A stretch of DNA of 64,000 nt from Limnephilus marmoratus (Eukaryota; Arthropoda; Insecta; Trichoptera; Limnephilidae): the NCBI GenBank assembly GCA_917880885.1, contig OU862912.1, forward strand, positions 48,843,117 through 48,907,116. The letters run 5' to 3'. Positions 54,901 to 64,000 of this stretch are shown piece by piece. The first letter of the stretch is position 1, and each line of letters opens with the position of its first letter. The translations under genes were made by a program, and so were the position numbers. The notes beneath the pieces are model-generated. The model was not told the DNA's origin. It did no database searches and worked only from the letters and a program-made list of their open reading frames with translations.

Positions 54901-57900
54901 TTTGCATCAAACGGCACAATTTAGTTGGCACAATCATTTCATCCAATTTCGGAGAAATGCGTGTGTCTGCGTACATGTGCGTGAGTGCCACCAAAAGTTA
55001 ATGCATTGTCATCGACAACGAGTCTATCTGCCGAGTTTTAGCTCAATCTGATGTCGAGAAGTGTGTTAATTTCCACATCTAAATTTATTCATTCAAGAAA
55101 ACAAAATCGAAATTCAAATAGATGTATTTAAAAAACACATTTGCATATTCTGAAAAGCTTCAATAACAACTATGTATGTGAAATGGCCTTGAGCTGATTT
55201 AACTTCTATACGATGCTGTAGAAATTATTTTCATGTAGTTTCACCGATAAATATTTTTATTTAATGCCTTTCTGTAAATTCGATTTTTTCCGCTATTTGT
55301 TATTTGAAAAAAATTACACAGTACGGTTTAACTATATGCATGATTGAAAATTCTTGCAATATCATTATGCTTATGTCTATGCAGGGGCATCGCTAGCTTC
55401 CAAACTAGAAATATTTACACAGAACCTTGTTAGGGTTATGAACAGGGCTGTCTTAAGCCATGAAGGGGCCCATGGGTGTACAGAGTTTATGACCCCTTTT
55501 GAAATCCGTAAACCTAGAAGGAAACAAAAAACCATGAGTTTTGCAACTCCACAACTCGTTACTTCGTTTTTGGGGGGGGGTGAATTGGCCCATGTCTAAT
55601 GTATTGTGAAATAAAATAAATATAAACTGTTGTAGCTGTGAATTAATATAGCCCTAAATTGAGAAATAAATAAAAGGTCACCTTCTGTAGCTTTGAATTG
55701 AGAAGTAAATTAATTGTCAAACGTTGTAGCTTTGAATTGAGATATAAATTAACTGTCAAACATTGTGACTTTAAATTGAAAAGTAAATTAACTGTCAAAC
55801 ATTGTAGCTTTGAATTGAGAAGTAAATTAACTGTCAAAGGTTGTAGCTTTAAATTGAGAAGTAAATTAAGCATTTCTGTTAACCAGGTTGCTGTGGATGT
55901 TGCTCGGCGCTGCGGCCGCGCTACAAGCGCCTGGTGGACAACATCTTCCCAGTGAACCCTCACGATGGACTTGTCAAGTCCAACATGGAGAAGCTCACCT
56001 TCTACTCCCTATCCAGCCCCGAGAAACTGGACCGCATCGGGGAGTACCTCTTCCAGAAGGCCAGCCGGGATATCTACAGAAAGAGAAATGGGTATGTTAT
56101 GATTGTTTATATTATAAAGACTATGTGTCCCCCTGGCTGCCAATTATTATTTTTGAACAGTGTTGCCAAATATATTTTTTATGAAGTGTGATACACCTCA
56201 CATTATCGAAACATTTTATTTTATTTATTATAATAATTTGACTCATTGGGCTTTCACATTATGAGTAATTAATTAACATATGTATCAGTAAACACCATCA
56301 TATCACTTAATTTTAACGAGCCATTACAGTAGTCTGGCTTAAGTTGTTTCATTGTTTCCGATTGAGAAATTGATTAGTTTTCTTTTTGGTTTAAAATTCA
56401 ACATGCAGACATGGTTAGTTTATTCTCAAAAATAAAGAGTGATTTAAAAATATTTGACTTTTTAATAATAGTCCGGACCTAATCAATATTCGATGTAAAA
56501 AAGAAAGGTAAATATTCGGAACAAACGTCAACGGTTATGTAACGGGATTGTGTATGTTATCTTTACTTTAAAAAACAGCCTACGTTTTTGAATGGTTTGT
56601 CTGGCAAAGCAGGGTTTGTGTAGCGGGCTTGTGTATATTATCTTAATTTTAAAAGTTTTATAAAAAAAAGTGCGTTTTAACCGTTGACGTTTGTTCCGAA
56701 CTGCAAACAGAGTGATTTGACAGTGTGAAAGCAAATTTTCAATTTACCTAAATAAAATTAAAAATGTAACATTTTCAACCTCCCCCAATGCAAATAGTTG
56801 TCTTTTATGATAATTAAGAAGAATCTAAAAGTTTTATCAAAAAAAGTGCGTATTAACCGTTGACTTTGGTCCGAACAATTACCAAAAGAAAATATGTTTA
56901 TAACACGTCAGACACTGGCCAGTCAGCCAAACTGACATTATTTATTATTTTGTCTTGATAATGAATGTTTATCCCTAATTATGGATTATTCTCACAGCTT
57001 GGTTATCATCGCCATGGAAGCTATCGACCAACTCTTGGTGGCCTGTCACGCGCAATCCCTTAACTTGTTTGTTGAGAGTTTTCTGAAGATGGTGCAGAAA
57101 CTACTTGAATCTACAGATCCACAGCTGCAGATACTGGCAACCCAGAGCGTACGTCATCTCTTTTTATTTCATAGCCTCAGAGAGCAGTTTAGACTCTAGC
57201 CCGGTAATATGATCAAAAGAAAATGTAACAACACATTGGGGCCTATTATTGAAAGATTTCCCGGCCACGGGAAGGTTGAGGTTGTGCCACTCTAGAATAT
57301 TCTGCATGTCTCACTAAGCCTTTTTATAATGCAATTTAAAAATTATGTCACAAAACTAATGACATGTAAGTATGTAATCTGTACAATTACATAAACATAA
57401 TCCGAAAACACTCTGTAATCTGACTTTTTGACTGTCAAAACTTTATCAGTACGCAATAATTTCCTGCTTAGTACATATGGTAATTTTCTTAATTAGCTTT
57501 CGTATTATTTGATGTTCTGATAATGGTTCATTCGTATGACTCACTTTTTCTAGATGTTTGTACTTTTTGATTTATTGTCTTTGGTTTATTGTCTCAGTTT
57601 CTGTATTACTTAAGTAAAGTTATTATTTCTTATTTCTCGTGTTGGTGGATCTGGTTAATGTAAACTTACGTTTCAGTTTGTGCGGTTTGCGAACATCGAG
57701 GAGGACACTCCATCCTATCATCGCCGATATGATTTCTTTGTGTCCAAATTCTCGGCGATGTGTCACAGCAACCACGCTGACAAGGTCACCAGGGATAGTC
57801 TTCGACTCGCTGGTATCAAAGGTCTTCAGGTAAAAAAAAAAAACCTTCTCAATGTTCATTATATTTTTCACAATATATATACTATAATAATATTACAGTA

Positions 57901-60900
57901 AAGTAGGTAGTAAAGGAAATAAATTTACCAATAATTTTTGTTTATTATTTTCAGGGTGTCGTAAGAAAGACAGTATCAGATGACCTCGTAGAAAACATTT
58001 GGGAGGCTCAGCATATGGAAAAAATTGTTCCATCTCTTCTGTACAACATGCAGGTTCGTTCCCTCTGACTAACCATCACGCAATTTGGGCAGACAGTTGA
58101 AACGCCGTATAAATATGTCTTGGGATGCACCTCGTTCTTCCTTTTGGATTAACACAATGTCGTCATATCATACCCATTCTTATATTCGACAAGACACAAC
58201 AAGTATTTGATTCTAACGATCTTTTCATTTCTTTCTGGGTCATCTCTAACTTTTTCTTCCATTAACTTGCGCATTATATATTATGTCCTGACACTCTTCT
58301 CTTTGTTCATCTGCTCTTTATGTTTGAATAATCAAAGTGCTTTAATTTCTTATTTTTTGTTAAAATGTGAAGAATATTCAGTTGCTTTCAAATGATGTTA
58401 ATACGTATGTATGTAATTGTCTGAATGCTTTTTATAACACTTTTTAGTAAGCATTATTGTTACACAAAGCTCTTATAAACACTTTTATGTTTTTTAGAAA
58501 GGTCAAAAATGTTAAATCACGTGTTTAACGGAGAAGCCTTTTAACTTCTTCAAATTACTTTGTTAATTATGGATTACCGATTTTAAACCGATTACGTGTT
58601 TACGGATAAGTCTAGACTTGTTACATACTAGACAATGTAAATCAATCATAATTTTTATCTCCTTTTGACAAAATACTTGAAGTAAATTATTTGAAATTGA
58701 ATGTTTATAATATTGTTTCAGAACTGTCAGTACGAGAAAGCGAGCGAAGGTGGCGTCACCGTGGTGGAGGGTGGTGAGGGCAGCCAGGACAGCACCCCGC
58801 CGGCCCTGGCCGAGGCCTGTCTGAGGGAGCTGGTTGGCAGGGCCAGCTTTGGTCACATCAAGAGTGTGCTCCGACCTGTGCTCAAGTAACTAAATTAATT
58901 CTTTCCCACTTTAAATTTGGTCCTGCTGCTGAAAACTTCCCTGTAATCCATATTTTATGAGAAAGGGGAAGATGTTACAATGAATCTATTAGTGGTTGCT
59001 TAAAATAGTAACTTATATAGGCAGATAGTTTCAGATTTCATATTTTTTGCTCACCATTAATTTACGCCTATATTTATGTATATGGTTGCACCAGTTTGAA
59101 TTTGAATCATTGTTTGTCTATGATAGTAACTGAGTAACTGCTTTGTTCCCTTATTCCAATTGCTACCTATATAAAATGCCAAAACAAAATAGCTTTGTTC
59201 GCTTTACTTGCGCCTAAAAGTATTGTCACCGATAACTCTGGCCGCCCGTGACATACGCAAAGATTCTTTATTGTATTTTGGTTTGCCCGCTCGAAAGCAA
59301 CGTGTTATCATGTGTATTTGACCCGCCGCTGTACCAACAATTTCGTTCACCGCTACGTAGGAGTGTTATATTATGCTCGATACGTGAATATATTGGATTT
59401 TAATTGCCGATATTGTGCATTCTTGCTTTGTGAAATTGCCCGCCGCTACATCAGCTGTGTTCTTTTTTGTTTGTGAATTGTGAACCCGCAACGTGAAATT
59501 TGTGAAACATTTACGAGTACTCATACACAGTGGCGTTAGCATGGGTGGCACCCGGGGCGGAAGTCACCCCCCCGGGGCGAAGTGCCACCCCCCCCCCCCC
59601 CTATAAAAGTTGACTTGAGAAATTCAAAACGGTAATTTCGACTTCATAAAATTGGCTCATCTCGTCATGGGGGGGGGGGGGGGGTGGCTAGAGAATTTCA
59701 GAATATAGGCGAAATAGCCTATAAAAGACCGACCGAGGAGCCTTAGAGTTACGAAAATATAAATAAATGACAGACCGTGTTCATGTATATGCAATATCTT
59801 GGTTACGTATATGCAATATCTTGGTCGAGTGGCACCCCGGCACCCGGGGCGGTCCGCCCCCACCGCCCCCCCCTCGCTACGCTACTGCTCATATACACTG
59901 AAGGAAATGTTGTATTGTGAACTGTTTAACCCGTTTAATCACAGGAGACCCAAGTTGTCCCAAAACATCATATGCCGTTATAATAACAGGAGACCCAGAT
60001 TGTCCCAGAGCGACCGTGCCTTATTAAAAGTTAGATATCTCTCTTTCTTTAATGCGATTATTTGTGATTTTTTTATGTTAGATACGGAAAGAAATAATTT
60101 ATTTATTTATTTATTTATTGTGAAAAACAGTTAACATGTATATCCAATTACATTTCACAATTTTTAGTTAATAGTGTAAAACATTAATTATATAGGTACA
60201 TTAATAATGACATGTGCTAAAGAATACCTTTATTTCGCTTTTGAAATGATTGTAGTTCGATCGAAAAATGTCAATTTCAGAAGAAAGGTTTAATAGTGAG
60301 GTCATTCTCCCCAGAGGCATAACCATTGGTAGGTTGGTCCTGCCTCTAGGAAAAGTAAAAAGTCTGTGTTGCCTTGCTCTGGTGAAGTTATCGGGGACAT
60401 AAAGTGAAATCCTTTCCAGGACATCAGGATTACAAATGTGCCCGTTTAGCAGCTTGTGTGCTACTAGTACCATTGCAATTTTTCTCCTAACGTCGAGACG
60501 ATTTAGTCCCAGCATTCCCGCGATAAAATCAGAGGGATACAACAAAGGGTAGTACCCAAACTCTCGCATGTACAGGTACCGCATGAACTTTTTTTGCACC
60601 TTTTCAACATCATTTGCGTATAGGGCATCTTCGGGTCCCCATATTACTGATCCACTTTCGAGAATGCTGCGAACCAGAGAGAAGTAGAGCATTTTTATGA
60701 CTGCTGTGTTGGAAAAAGATTTTGCGTTGCAGATTACAAAGCCTAGCATTCGCATCGCAGAGTTGCATACCGAATCGATATGAGAACGGAATGTCAGGCG
60801 TGTGTCAAAAGTGATTCCTAAATCCCTCATTTGTGAAATATGTTTTAACGAGGTACCAGACATGTTGTAGTTATAATATAGAGTACTCCTAGCCCTTGTA

Positions 60901-63900
60901 TAGCACATAATTGTACACTTTCCGCTGTTAAAATAGAGTTTATTCAGATTACTCTACGATTCCGTCGATATCGGTTTGTAAACGAATAGAATCTGCTTTC
61001 GACATTATATTGGTATAAAGTTTAATATCGTCAGCAAATAATGCTTCTCATTGTCTTAGAATTATATGAACTAGGTTGTTCAGATATTTTACAACCCTGA
61101 TCAAAATCGACGGTTAAATTTTGCGCCTATTTGTGACTTTACCCACATTTAATTTTAAAATAAAATTGTATGAAAGTGATAAAAAGTGAGGTGACAGTTT
61201 TTTTACAAATTTTGTTCAGAAAAGGAATCTGAATTTAAAATTTGAAGTTTATTCTATTTTAATTACTTTAATTCAAATATTCGCAGTATTGCATTTTTTA
61301 GCCAATTTACATTTCCAATATTAAAATTTTAATATTTAGAAACAAAAATTATGATTTCTAATAAACATATCGGAAAGATTATTTTATCTAAATTTTAGAA
61401 CAATTTTTATTTTTGCAAAAGCGTTAAAAAAAAACAATAAATAGGAACATTTAAAATTCATGGGAAGAACCAGGAATTTTGCGCGCAAACCTTGACAGGC
61501 AAAAGTTGACAGAAAATTATTTTCTTATTATTCGAAGGGTTAACTATTATAAGAGACTAAACCAGTGGCCTGAGATTGATTGTAGAACGTGCAGTTTGGG
61601 TAAGTTTTGGCACTCCATTTACCATTCCTTCATTTGCAGTTATTCAGTGAATGTTTATTTATTTAGCACACACGCATCGCTCCCGCTATATGAACAGATT
61701 TCGAGTTTGAAACAGTCGCAACCATATATATATATGGCATTTACAAAACACGTGAAATTCATTATAGGGAACAGTAATCATGAGATAAATTGTGCTAATT
61801 AAATTACAGAACCCATGCAGAAGAATAGTAGGTATTAAGCTAACATCGATTTATTGAGGTATGTTATTATGGCCTGTTTGTAATATTGTGTTATGTATTT
61901 CTTTTACAGGCATTTCGATCTTCATAAGCTGTGGGTACCTAATGATTTTGCCATCCATACTTTCCGCATAATCATGTTCTCAATTCAGGTAACTGAAGTT
62001 TTTGTCATAACTTTCAAAATGTTTTCTATGGATTATTAAATTCATTTTATTCTCTAATTGCTATGTATTAATTATGTTAATGTGTAATTAATTTTATCTT
62101 GATACAAGTTAAATGTGTAGAAAGAAACGGCAGTATCAAGCTATGTATATTTGAAAAGAGATAAATATTGGGCTGGGTAGAACAAATGTCTCCATTCTGG
62201 AAGAGCGAGGCATCCACGATAGGTTTTCAACCATTTACCGACAGCGAATTTAACGATACTTTGGACTTATTGTTCGCCAAATAGAGGACTCCAACTTGGA
62301 GAAACTCATAGTCTAGGCAAAGTGGAAGGCAGAAGAAGCAGAGGAAGGTCACCAATGCGCTGTAGTGACCAAATATCATTGGCATCCGGTTCGTCAGTGT
62401 CCTTGGCTCTCCATGCAGCCCAGAATCGTGAAGAATGGAGGAGCCTTGTCCACCACGGGATTTGGAGTAGGGGTCACGATCCTCAGCAATGAGGAACCGA
62501 CTTCAGAAGAAGAACGGTTAAATTTTAATCCATCGGCATGCTGGGTATTTTATCAATCTGTCAAAAGCATACATTTTTTAATTTATAAAATCGGATTTAA
62601 AGCAAATCTGATAGTGTCGACAGTGTTCAAAATGGTGGTTTTAAAATTAACTATGTAAGAAGTTAGTTCACACCAAACATCGTACGTAGTGTTTTAATCA
62701 AGTCAAAAACATATTTAAAGTATGTAACTTTTTTATCCAGGCTCAGTACTCCTACACAGTAGTAGAAACCCTGATGACCCATCTGGACGATGAGCGCAAA
62801 CCGTCGGAGTTGGTGGCCACCTTGAACGTGACCAACCGGCCTGGAGCCATGGGGCGCGAGAGCACCAAGGTGCGCACCGCCGTGGCCGAGGTGCTGGCCA
62901 AGATCATCGCCATCGCTGCCGGCGAGAGCGTCGGACCCTCGGTGCTGGAGATCATCAACTGTTTGCTGACTCATCTGCGGGCTTCTGTGACCCGAGATTC
63001 TGAAGTAAGATATTATTACCTATGTCCAAGATAACACCTAAACGACATGAGATACGTTACTAGAAATAGCTTCAGCCTTGTTTAGTGTTATTTGAATCGC
63101 CAGGTAACTTTCCATTCATCCTTTTACCAACCTCTTTTCCACTTCCTTCAGCCTTGCAACATTTTTCCCAGACTGGGAACACCATGATCCCTCTGGCAAT
63201 AGGAACTTGTGTGGTGATCAAATGAATTAAAAATAATATAGCAATCTTCAAAATTAGACATCTTCAGTATCTTCTTTATTTGTCCCAGAGAGAGGTCGTA
63301 AGTAAGTCATTGATGAAAAATCTTCCTTCTCATTTTGTATGAAAACAAAAATTGCAGAAGTTATTAGAATGATGACGTCATATACAACCTCTCGCTGGGA
63401 GTACTATAAATATGCAGACATTACATATCTGCATGAAGATGACGACAAACCAATTTATTTCATTAGTCCATGTGTAGAACCAACATAAGTAAAAATTCTC
63501 CTATTCCCCGTATATGAATGCAATATAACTCAAAATTTCACAATATTATAGACATTTTTACACAGTGACAGCTGATCGTGTTTATACTTTGCTCTTGCAA
63601 AAAACCCATAAAAAATCGAATAATTCGTGTGATAGTGAAGTTGTTAAAATATTAAGTTAATTAGACTATTGATAAATAAAAAAAGGGGAGATCAGGGCCA
63701 ATCGGCTCTTGATCCTTTATATAAAAATGGTGTACCCACTGTCGCCTACAATAGTTATAAATGATACGATCGATTTAATAGAAACATCAAATGTTATAAG
63801 TGATAATGTTGGGGAGTGGCAAACCGTGTCTCGATCCGGCAAAAAGTCGAGGCTTAACTCCGATGCCAGTGAATCGGGGAAAAAAAAAGAAGTGAAAGAA

Positions 63901-64000
63901 AAAGAAGTGAAAGAAAAGAATGGAATAATCGTAGTACAGGGAGAGAATTTACCTGGAAAAGTAGGAATGGCAAAAGTCCTTTTTAAGGCAGGAATTAAGA
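42989..64000 (+). CDS. EFR3: EFR3 / rolling blackout plasma-membrane PI4K anchor, N-terminal 375 codons (continues beyond window)
   Basis: EFR3 (Drosophila rolling blackout/stambhA) is a palmitoylated scaffold that brings TTC7 and PI4-kinase III-alpha to the plasma membrane (family knowledge). Exons: 42989-42998, 55887-56091, 56998-57148, 57677-57829, 57955-58053, 58722-58885, 61910-61988, 62741-63004. All have GT/AG borders and phases match (1125 nt, 375 codons). The first exon is tiny (ATG TCT TTC G). It yields MSFGCCGCCSALRPRYKRLV, whose cysteine cluster is the palmitoylation site. Conserved blocks follow: NIFPVNPHDGLVKSNMEKLT, SSPEKLDRIGEYLF, AMEAIDQLLVACHAQSLNLF, FVRFANIEEDTPSYHRRYDF, VRKTVSDDLVENIWE. 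Later exons are outside the window. Intron 1 is 12.9 kb and full of repeats. Confidence 0.93.
43380..44449. mobile_element. Foldback element family F, copy B, with long inverted arms
   Basis: Ends GGGAGGAATGCAGATCCTGC and, inverted, GGGTGAAATGCAGATCCTGC, so copy B lies opposite to copy A. ATAATTTA is duplicated exactly (43372-43379, 44450-44457). Arms pair over about 270 bp. The core holds two 110-bp tandem units and a CCCCCAATGCAAATAGTTG module also found at 56770-56870. Non-coding. An 8-bp duplication and GG-ends would fit Merlin-like elements; not proved. Confidence 0.85.
43741..43970. repeat. 110-bp minisatellite, two units
   Basis: Units at 43741 and 43851 begin ACATGGTTTGTGA and contain AGTGCCCCTTTATAACGCCT, ACTCGCGTCAAGGCAAG, AGCGGCTACGCTAGGTTTGT. 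The same unit appears inverted, three times, at 50729-51068. Confidence 0.9.
44538..44716. repeat. Cruciform-forming inverted repeat
   Basis: About 75-bp arms: TTTGTTTATAAACAAGTTCT, GTGTAATTATT.TTAC..GTGACAGCT and their complement, with a 25-bp centre (CGCCTTCTGAAGGCATTAT). TAATAATAATAAT follows. No coding sequence. Confidence 0.8.
45395..45512. mobile_element. Degraded relative of the poly-G MITE at 185-459
   Basis: ATTAATTACGTGAGC at 45406-45420 is answered by GCTCAAGTAATTAATG at 45494-45509, with G-runs between. It resembles the 185-459 element but lacks the GGTCGTCC ends. Confidence 0.5.
45513..46570. other. EFR3 intron 1 stretch, nothing recognised
   Basis: 45640-45900 is richer in CG than its surroundings and could be regulatory. 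No exon recognised. Confidence 0.35.
46579..47350 (-). mobile_element. Short LINE-tailed retroposon (copy 3), split by a hAT MITE
   Basis: Left part 46579-46796 and right part 47119-47350 join to a body like copy 2 when the 322-bp insert is removed. Poly-T at 46581-46588 marks the tail. In EFR3 intron 1, antisense. Confidence 0.8.
46797..47118. mobile_element. 322-bp hAT MITE with proven empty site
   Basis: Ends CAAAGGTATTCAAATATAA and, inverted, CAAAGATATTGAAATATAA. GTCGAGAG is duplicated exactly (46789-46796, 47119-47126) and fits nTnnnnAn. The uninterrupted site GGGTCGAGAGAAACCAGCTG is in copy 2 at about 21450. Interior has repeated TTCGTTCATTTAGTTTA. Confidence 0.92.
47381..47724 (-). 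mobile_element. Short LINE-tailed retroposon (copy 4), internally deleted
   Basis: Poly-T then the shared tail from 47396, body to GGCGGTACCCATTCCCGCCT at about 47717. The middle part present in copies 1-3 is missing. Only about 30 bp from copy 3 and in the same orientation. Confidence 0.75.
48559..48765. mobile_element. Decayed TTAA-type MITE, relative of 51252-51448
   Basis: Inverted relative to the 51252 copy and about 90% alike in the middle (GAACAAGAATGGAGGAAGCT, CCTTGGTACAGTTTCTTTAT). Its TTAA flanks are mutated (TTCA on the right). Confidence 0.72.
49870..50200 (-). mobile_element. Foldback with tRNA-derived SINE-like head
   Basis: On the minus strand, 50106-50095 reads TGGTTAGCAACG (A-box like) and 50056-50046 reads GGTTCAATTCC (B-box). 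That is correct spacing for a tRNA-type Pol III promoter. Around it, ACTTTGGGGATT.GATG...GGTTTCT.TATATA occurs inverted at 49885-49925 and 50117-50165. Either a SINE in a foldback or one composite repeat. Confidence 0.5.
50190..50430. repeat. G-rich dispersed repeat (second copy of 510-730)
   Basis: GAAAACTGAATGTACCAGGA, purine-rich block, then CACACAGGGAGAAACAATTT. Borders the foldback at 50431. Confidence 0.6.
50729..51068. repeat. 110-bp minisatellite, three units (inverted relative to 43741)
   Basis: Units begin at 50729, 50839 and 50946 with TATCACAAACCATGTTACA and contain CCTAGCGTAGCCGCTAAACT and CCTTGACGCGAGTAGGCGCT. The second unit has a small deletion. Confidence 0.9.
51252..51448. 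mobile_element. 197-bp TTAA MITE inside a foldback arm
   Basis: TTAA at 51248-51251 and 51449-51452; ends CCTTTCAAAGGCCAGG and CCTGTCAAGGGCCAGG. The opposite arm has the site uninterrupted (GTGTTGCCATTAAGCAATAA at 50659-50678), proving insertion with TTAA duplication. Confidence 0.93.
52380..52680. repeat. Probable dispersed repeat (CGGATTTTCATGCGGTTTTC)
   Basis: ACGCATCGGATTTTCATGCG, GTTTTCACCAATAGATAGAG, TGATTCATGAGGAAGG. I recall this phrase as frequent in insect genomes but cannot assign the element. The open frame over it is not gene-like. Confidence 0.4.
52899..53071. mobile_element. hAT-like MITE, 173 bp
   Basis: Ends CAGCGCCGGCTCTTAGCCAA and, inverted, CAGGGCCGGCCCTTAGCCAA. The middle is a second small palindrome (TATTAGATGTTA/TAACATCTAATA). 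No convincing target duplication. Confidence 0.65.
53080..55650. other. EFR3 intron 1, distal part
   Basis: AT-rich; no element or exon recognised apart from the tandem array that follows. Confidence 0.4.
55680..55875. repeat. 39-bp tandem array abutting EFR3 exon 2 acceptor
   Basis: Five units of GTAGCTTTGAATTGAGAAGT, AAATTAACTGTCAAACATT; a partial sixth upstream. The last unit runs into the splice acceptor (TTCTGTTAACCAG at 55874-55886), so the array supplies the branch-point region. Confidence 0.88.
55887..58885 (+). CDS. EFR3: EFR3 exons 2-6
   Basis: Exons 55887-56091, 56998-57148, 57677-57829, 57955-58053 and 58722-58885. Exon 2 holds the Cys-rich membrane-anchor start and the first helices. 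Exons 3-5 are the most conserved armadillo-like core. Exon 6 (NCQYEKASEGG... to CLRELVGRASFGHIKSVLRP) carries a Gly/Glu-rich loop before the next helices. Exon 2's acceptor lies directly against a 39-bp tandem array. All five are in frame with no stops. Confidence 0.93.
56515..56885. mobile_element. Non-coding repeat related to foldback family F cores
   Basis: CGGAACAAACGTCAACGGTT at 56518 is answered inverted at 56680-56699. Holds one inverted 81-bp unit (56550-56640) and the CCCCCAATGCAAATAGTTG-to-TTAACCGTTGA module seen in copy B at 44050-44140. EFR3 intron 2. Confidence 0.65.
59528..59887. mobile_element. hAT MITE CAGTGGCGTAGC, copy 2
   Basis: CAGTGGCGTTAGCATGGGTG to GCTACGCTACTG, flanked by CTCATACA and CTCATATA (7 of 8). 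Same body as 37484-37876. EFR3 intron 6. Confidence 0.82.
60095..61050 (-). mobile_element. Jockey-type LINE, 3' part
   Basis: Minus strand. From the right: ALFADDIKLYTNIMSKADSI (the F/YADD catalytic motif) at about 61045, then after a stop and frameshift a 235-codon open frame (60908-60201) with DLGITFDTRLTFRSHIDSVC, MLGLNRLDVRRKIAMVLVAH and TRARQHRLFTFPRGRTN. It ends in a TAAA-repeat tail near 60097. 5'-truncated. In EFR3 intron 6, antisense. Confidence 0.88.
60201..60908 (-). pseudogene. Reverse transcriptase C-terminal ORF of the jockey-type LINE
   Basis: 235 codons open to the natural stop. Contains the RT thumb and the C-terminal region (MRMLGFVICNAKSFSNTAVI, LYFSLVRSILESGSVIWGPE). Catalytic YADD lies upstream, beyond a stop. 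A diverged relative lies at 30665-31500. Confidence 0.85.
61910..63004 (+). CDS. EFR3: EFR3 exons 7-8
   Basis: Exon 7 (61910-61988) completes the Lys codon of exon 6 and reads HFDLHKLWVPNDFAIHTFR and then IIMFSIQ. Exon 8 (62741-63004) reads AQYSYTVVETLMTHLDDE, then a conserved STKVRTAVAEVLAKIIAIAA segment and ends VTRDSE at donor gtaaga. Exon 8 is strikingly GC-rich compared with its introns. Confidence 0.92.
62170..62525 (+). mobile_element. LINE ORF2 C-terminal fragment
   Basis: Plus frames give GKVEGRRSRGRSPMRWSDQI, SLASGSSVSLALHAAQNREE, WRSLVHHGIW...HDPQQ, stop. The 'RGRSPxRWSDQI...AxNREEWR' signature is the end of a LINE protein. EFR3 intron 7, sense. Confidence 0.75.
63284..63402. mobile_element. 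About 118-bp MITE
   Basis: GTCCCAGAGAGAGGTCGTA and, inverted, ACTCCCAGCGAGAGGTTGTA. Target duplication not clear. EFR3 intron 8. Confidence 0.5.
63727..64000 (+). CDS. LINE ORF1 (Gag-like) N-terminus, open at window end
   Basis: ATG at 63727 follows TTTATATAAAA. Reads MVYPLSPTIVINDTIDLIET, ..GEWQTVSRSGKKSRLNSDA, a KEVKEKEVKEK run, then IIVVQGENLPGKVGMAKVLF. It stays open to the last base (91 codons). WQTV..GKK and a basic run are typical of jockey/I-type ORF1 starts; no zinc knuckle yet. Possibly intact, in EFR3 intron 8, sense. Confidence 0.6.
   Translation, partial: MVYPLSPTIVINDTIDLIETSNVISDNVGEWQTVSRSGKKSRLNSDASESGKKKEVKEKEVKEKNGIIVVQGENLPGKVGMAKVLFKAGIK

Noticed and set aside
55354..55599. 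81-codon plus-strand open frame upstream of EFR3 exon 2
   Set aside because: No splice phase to exon 2, no resemblance to EFR3 or any family I know; intronic.
55643..55963. Leucine/asparagine repeat protein on the minus strand
   Set aside because: Translation of the 39-bp tandem array running into antisense EFR3 exon 2.

Overview
This is a stretch of insect nuclear DNA, almost certainly from a moth or butterfly (Lepidoptera). It is AT-rich, its two genes have many small exons, and it is crowded with decayed mobile elements. The lepidopteran call rests mainly on the repeat at 40620-41250, which I recognise from memory as widespread in moth and butterfly genomes. The species cannot be named.

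Two conserved genes lie head to head. On the minus strand, 15659-33816 encodes an ACK/TNK2-type non-receptor tyrosine kinase in 12 coding exons. They join in frame to 1253 codons and give, in order, a SAM-like N-terminus, tyrosine kinase, SH3, CRIB, clathrin box, PPxY-rich tail and UBA-type C-terminus. On the plus strand, from about 42989 and running past the window end, is the first part of EFR3 (rolling blackout/stambhA), a palmitoylated plasma-membrane anchor for the PI4-kinase complex. Eight exons join to exactly 375 codons. About 9.2 kb of repeats separates the two start codons.

Nearly all the remaining sequence is transposon-derived. Region by region: 185-1171 holds two short inverted-repeat elements; 1763-5291 is a 3.5-kb DNA element with perfect 28-bp ends, broken coiled-coil ORFs, repeated internal motifs and a Penelope fragment with a GIY-YIG domain; 7206-9621 has a LINE-tailed short repeat and a nested foldback; 10292-12915 has pogo/Tigger and Tc1/mariner-like elements, one with a 68-bp tandem array. 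The kinase introns carry TTAA-flanked elements, a 2-kb hAT and a four-element nest at 21704-23129. The intergenic region holds a LINE (34690-37270), a hAT MITE, stacked palindromes and a 2156-bp hAT with an exact 8-bp duplication. EFR3 intron 1 holds foldbacks whose cores are exchanged minisatellites, and a LINE-tailed repeat split by a hAT MITE. Introns 6-8 hold LINE pieces.

The two genes have no evident functional link beyond both acting at the plasma membrane. The most interesting material is structural: several insertions can be proved inside the window by comparison with an empty copy, a conserved core is shared by TTAA-flanked elements, minisatellite modules are shared among unrelated foldbacks, and the 3.5-kb element at 1763-5291 could not be placed in a superfamily.
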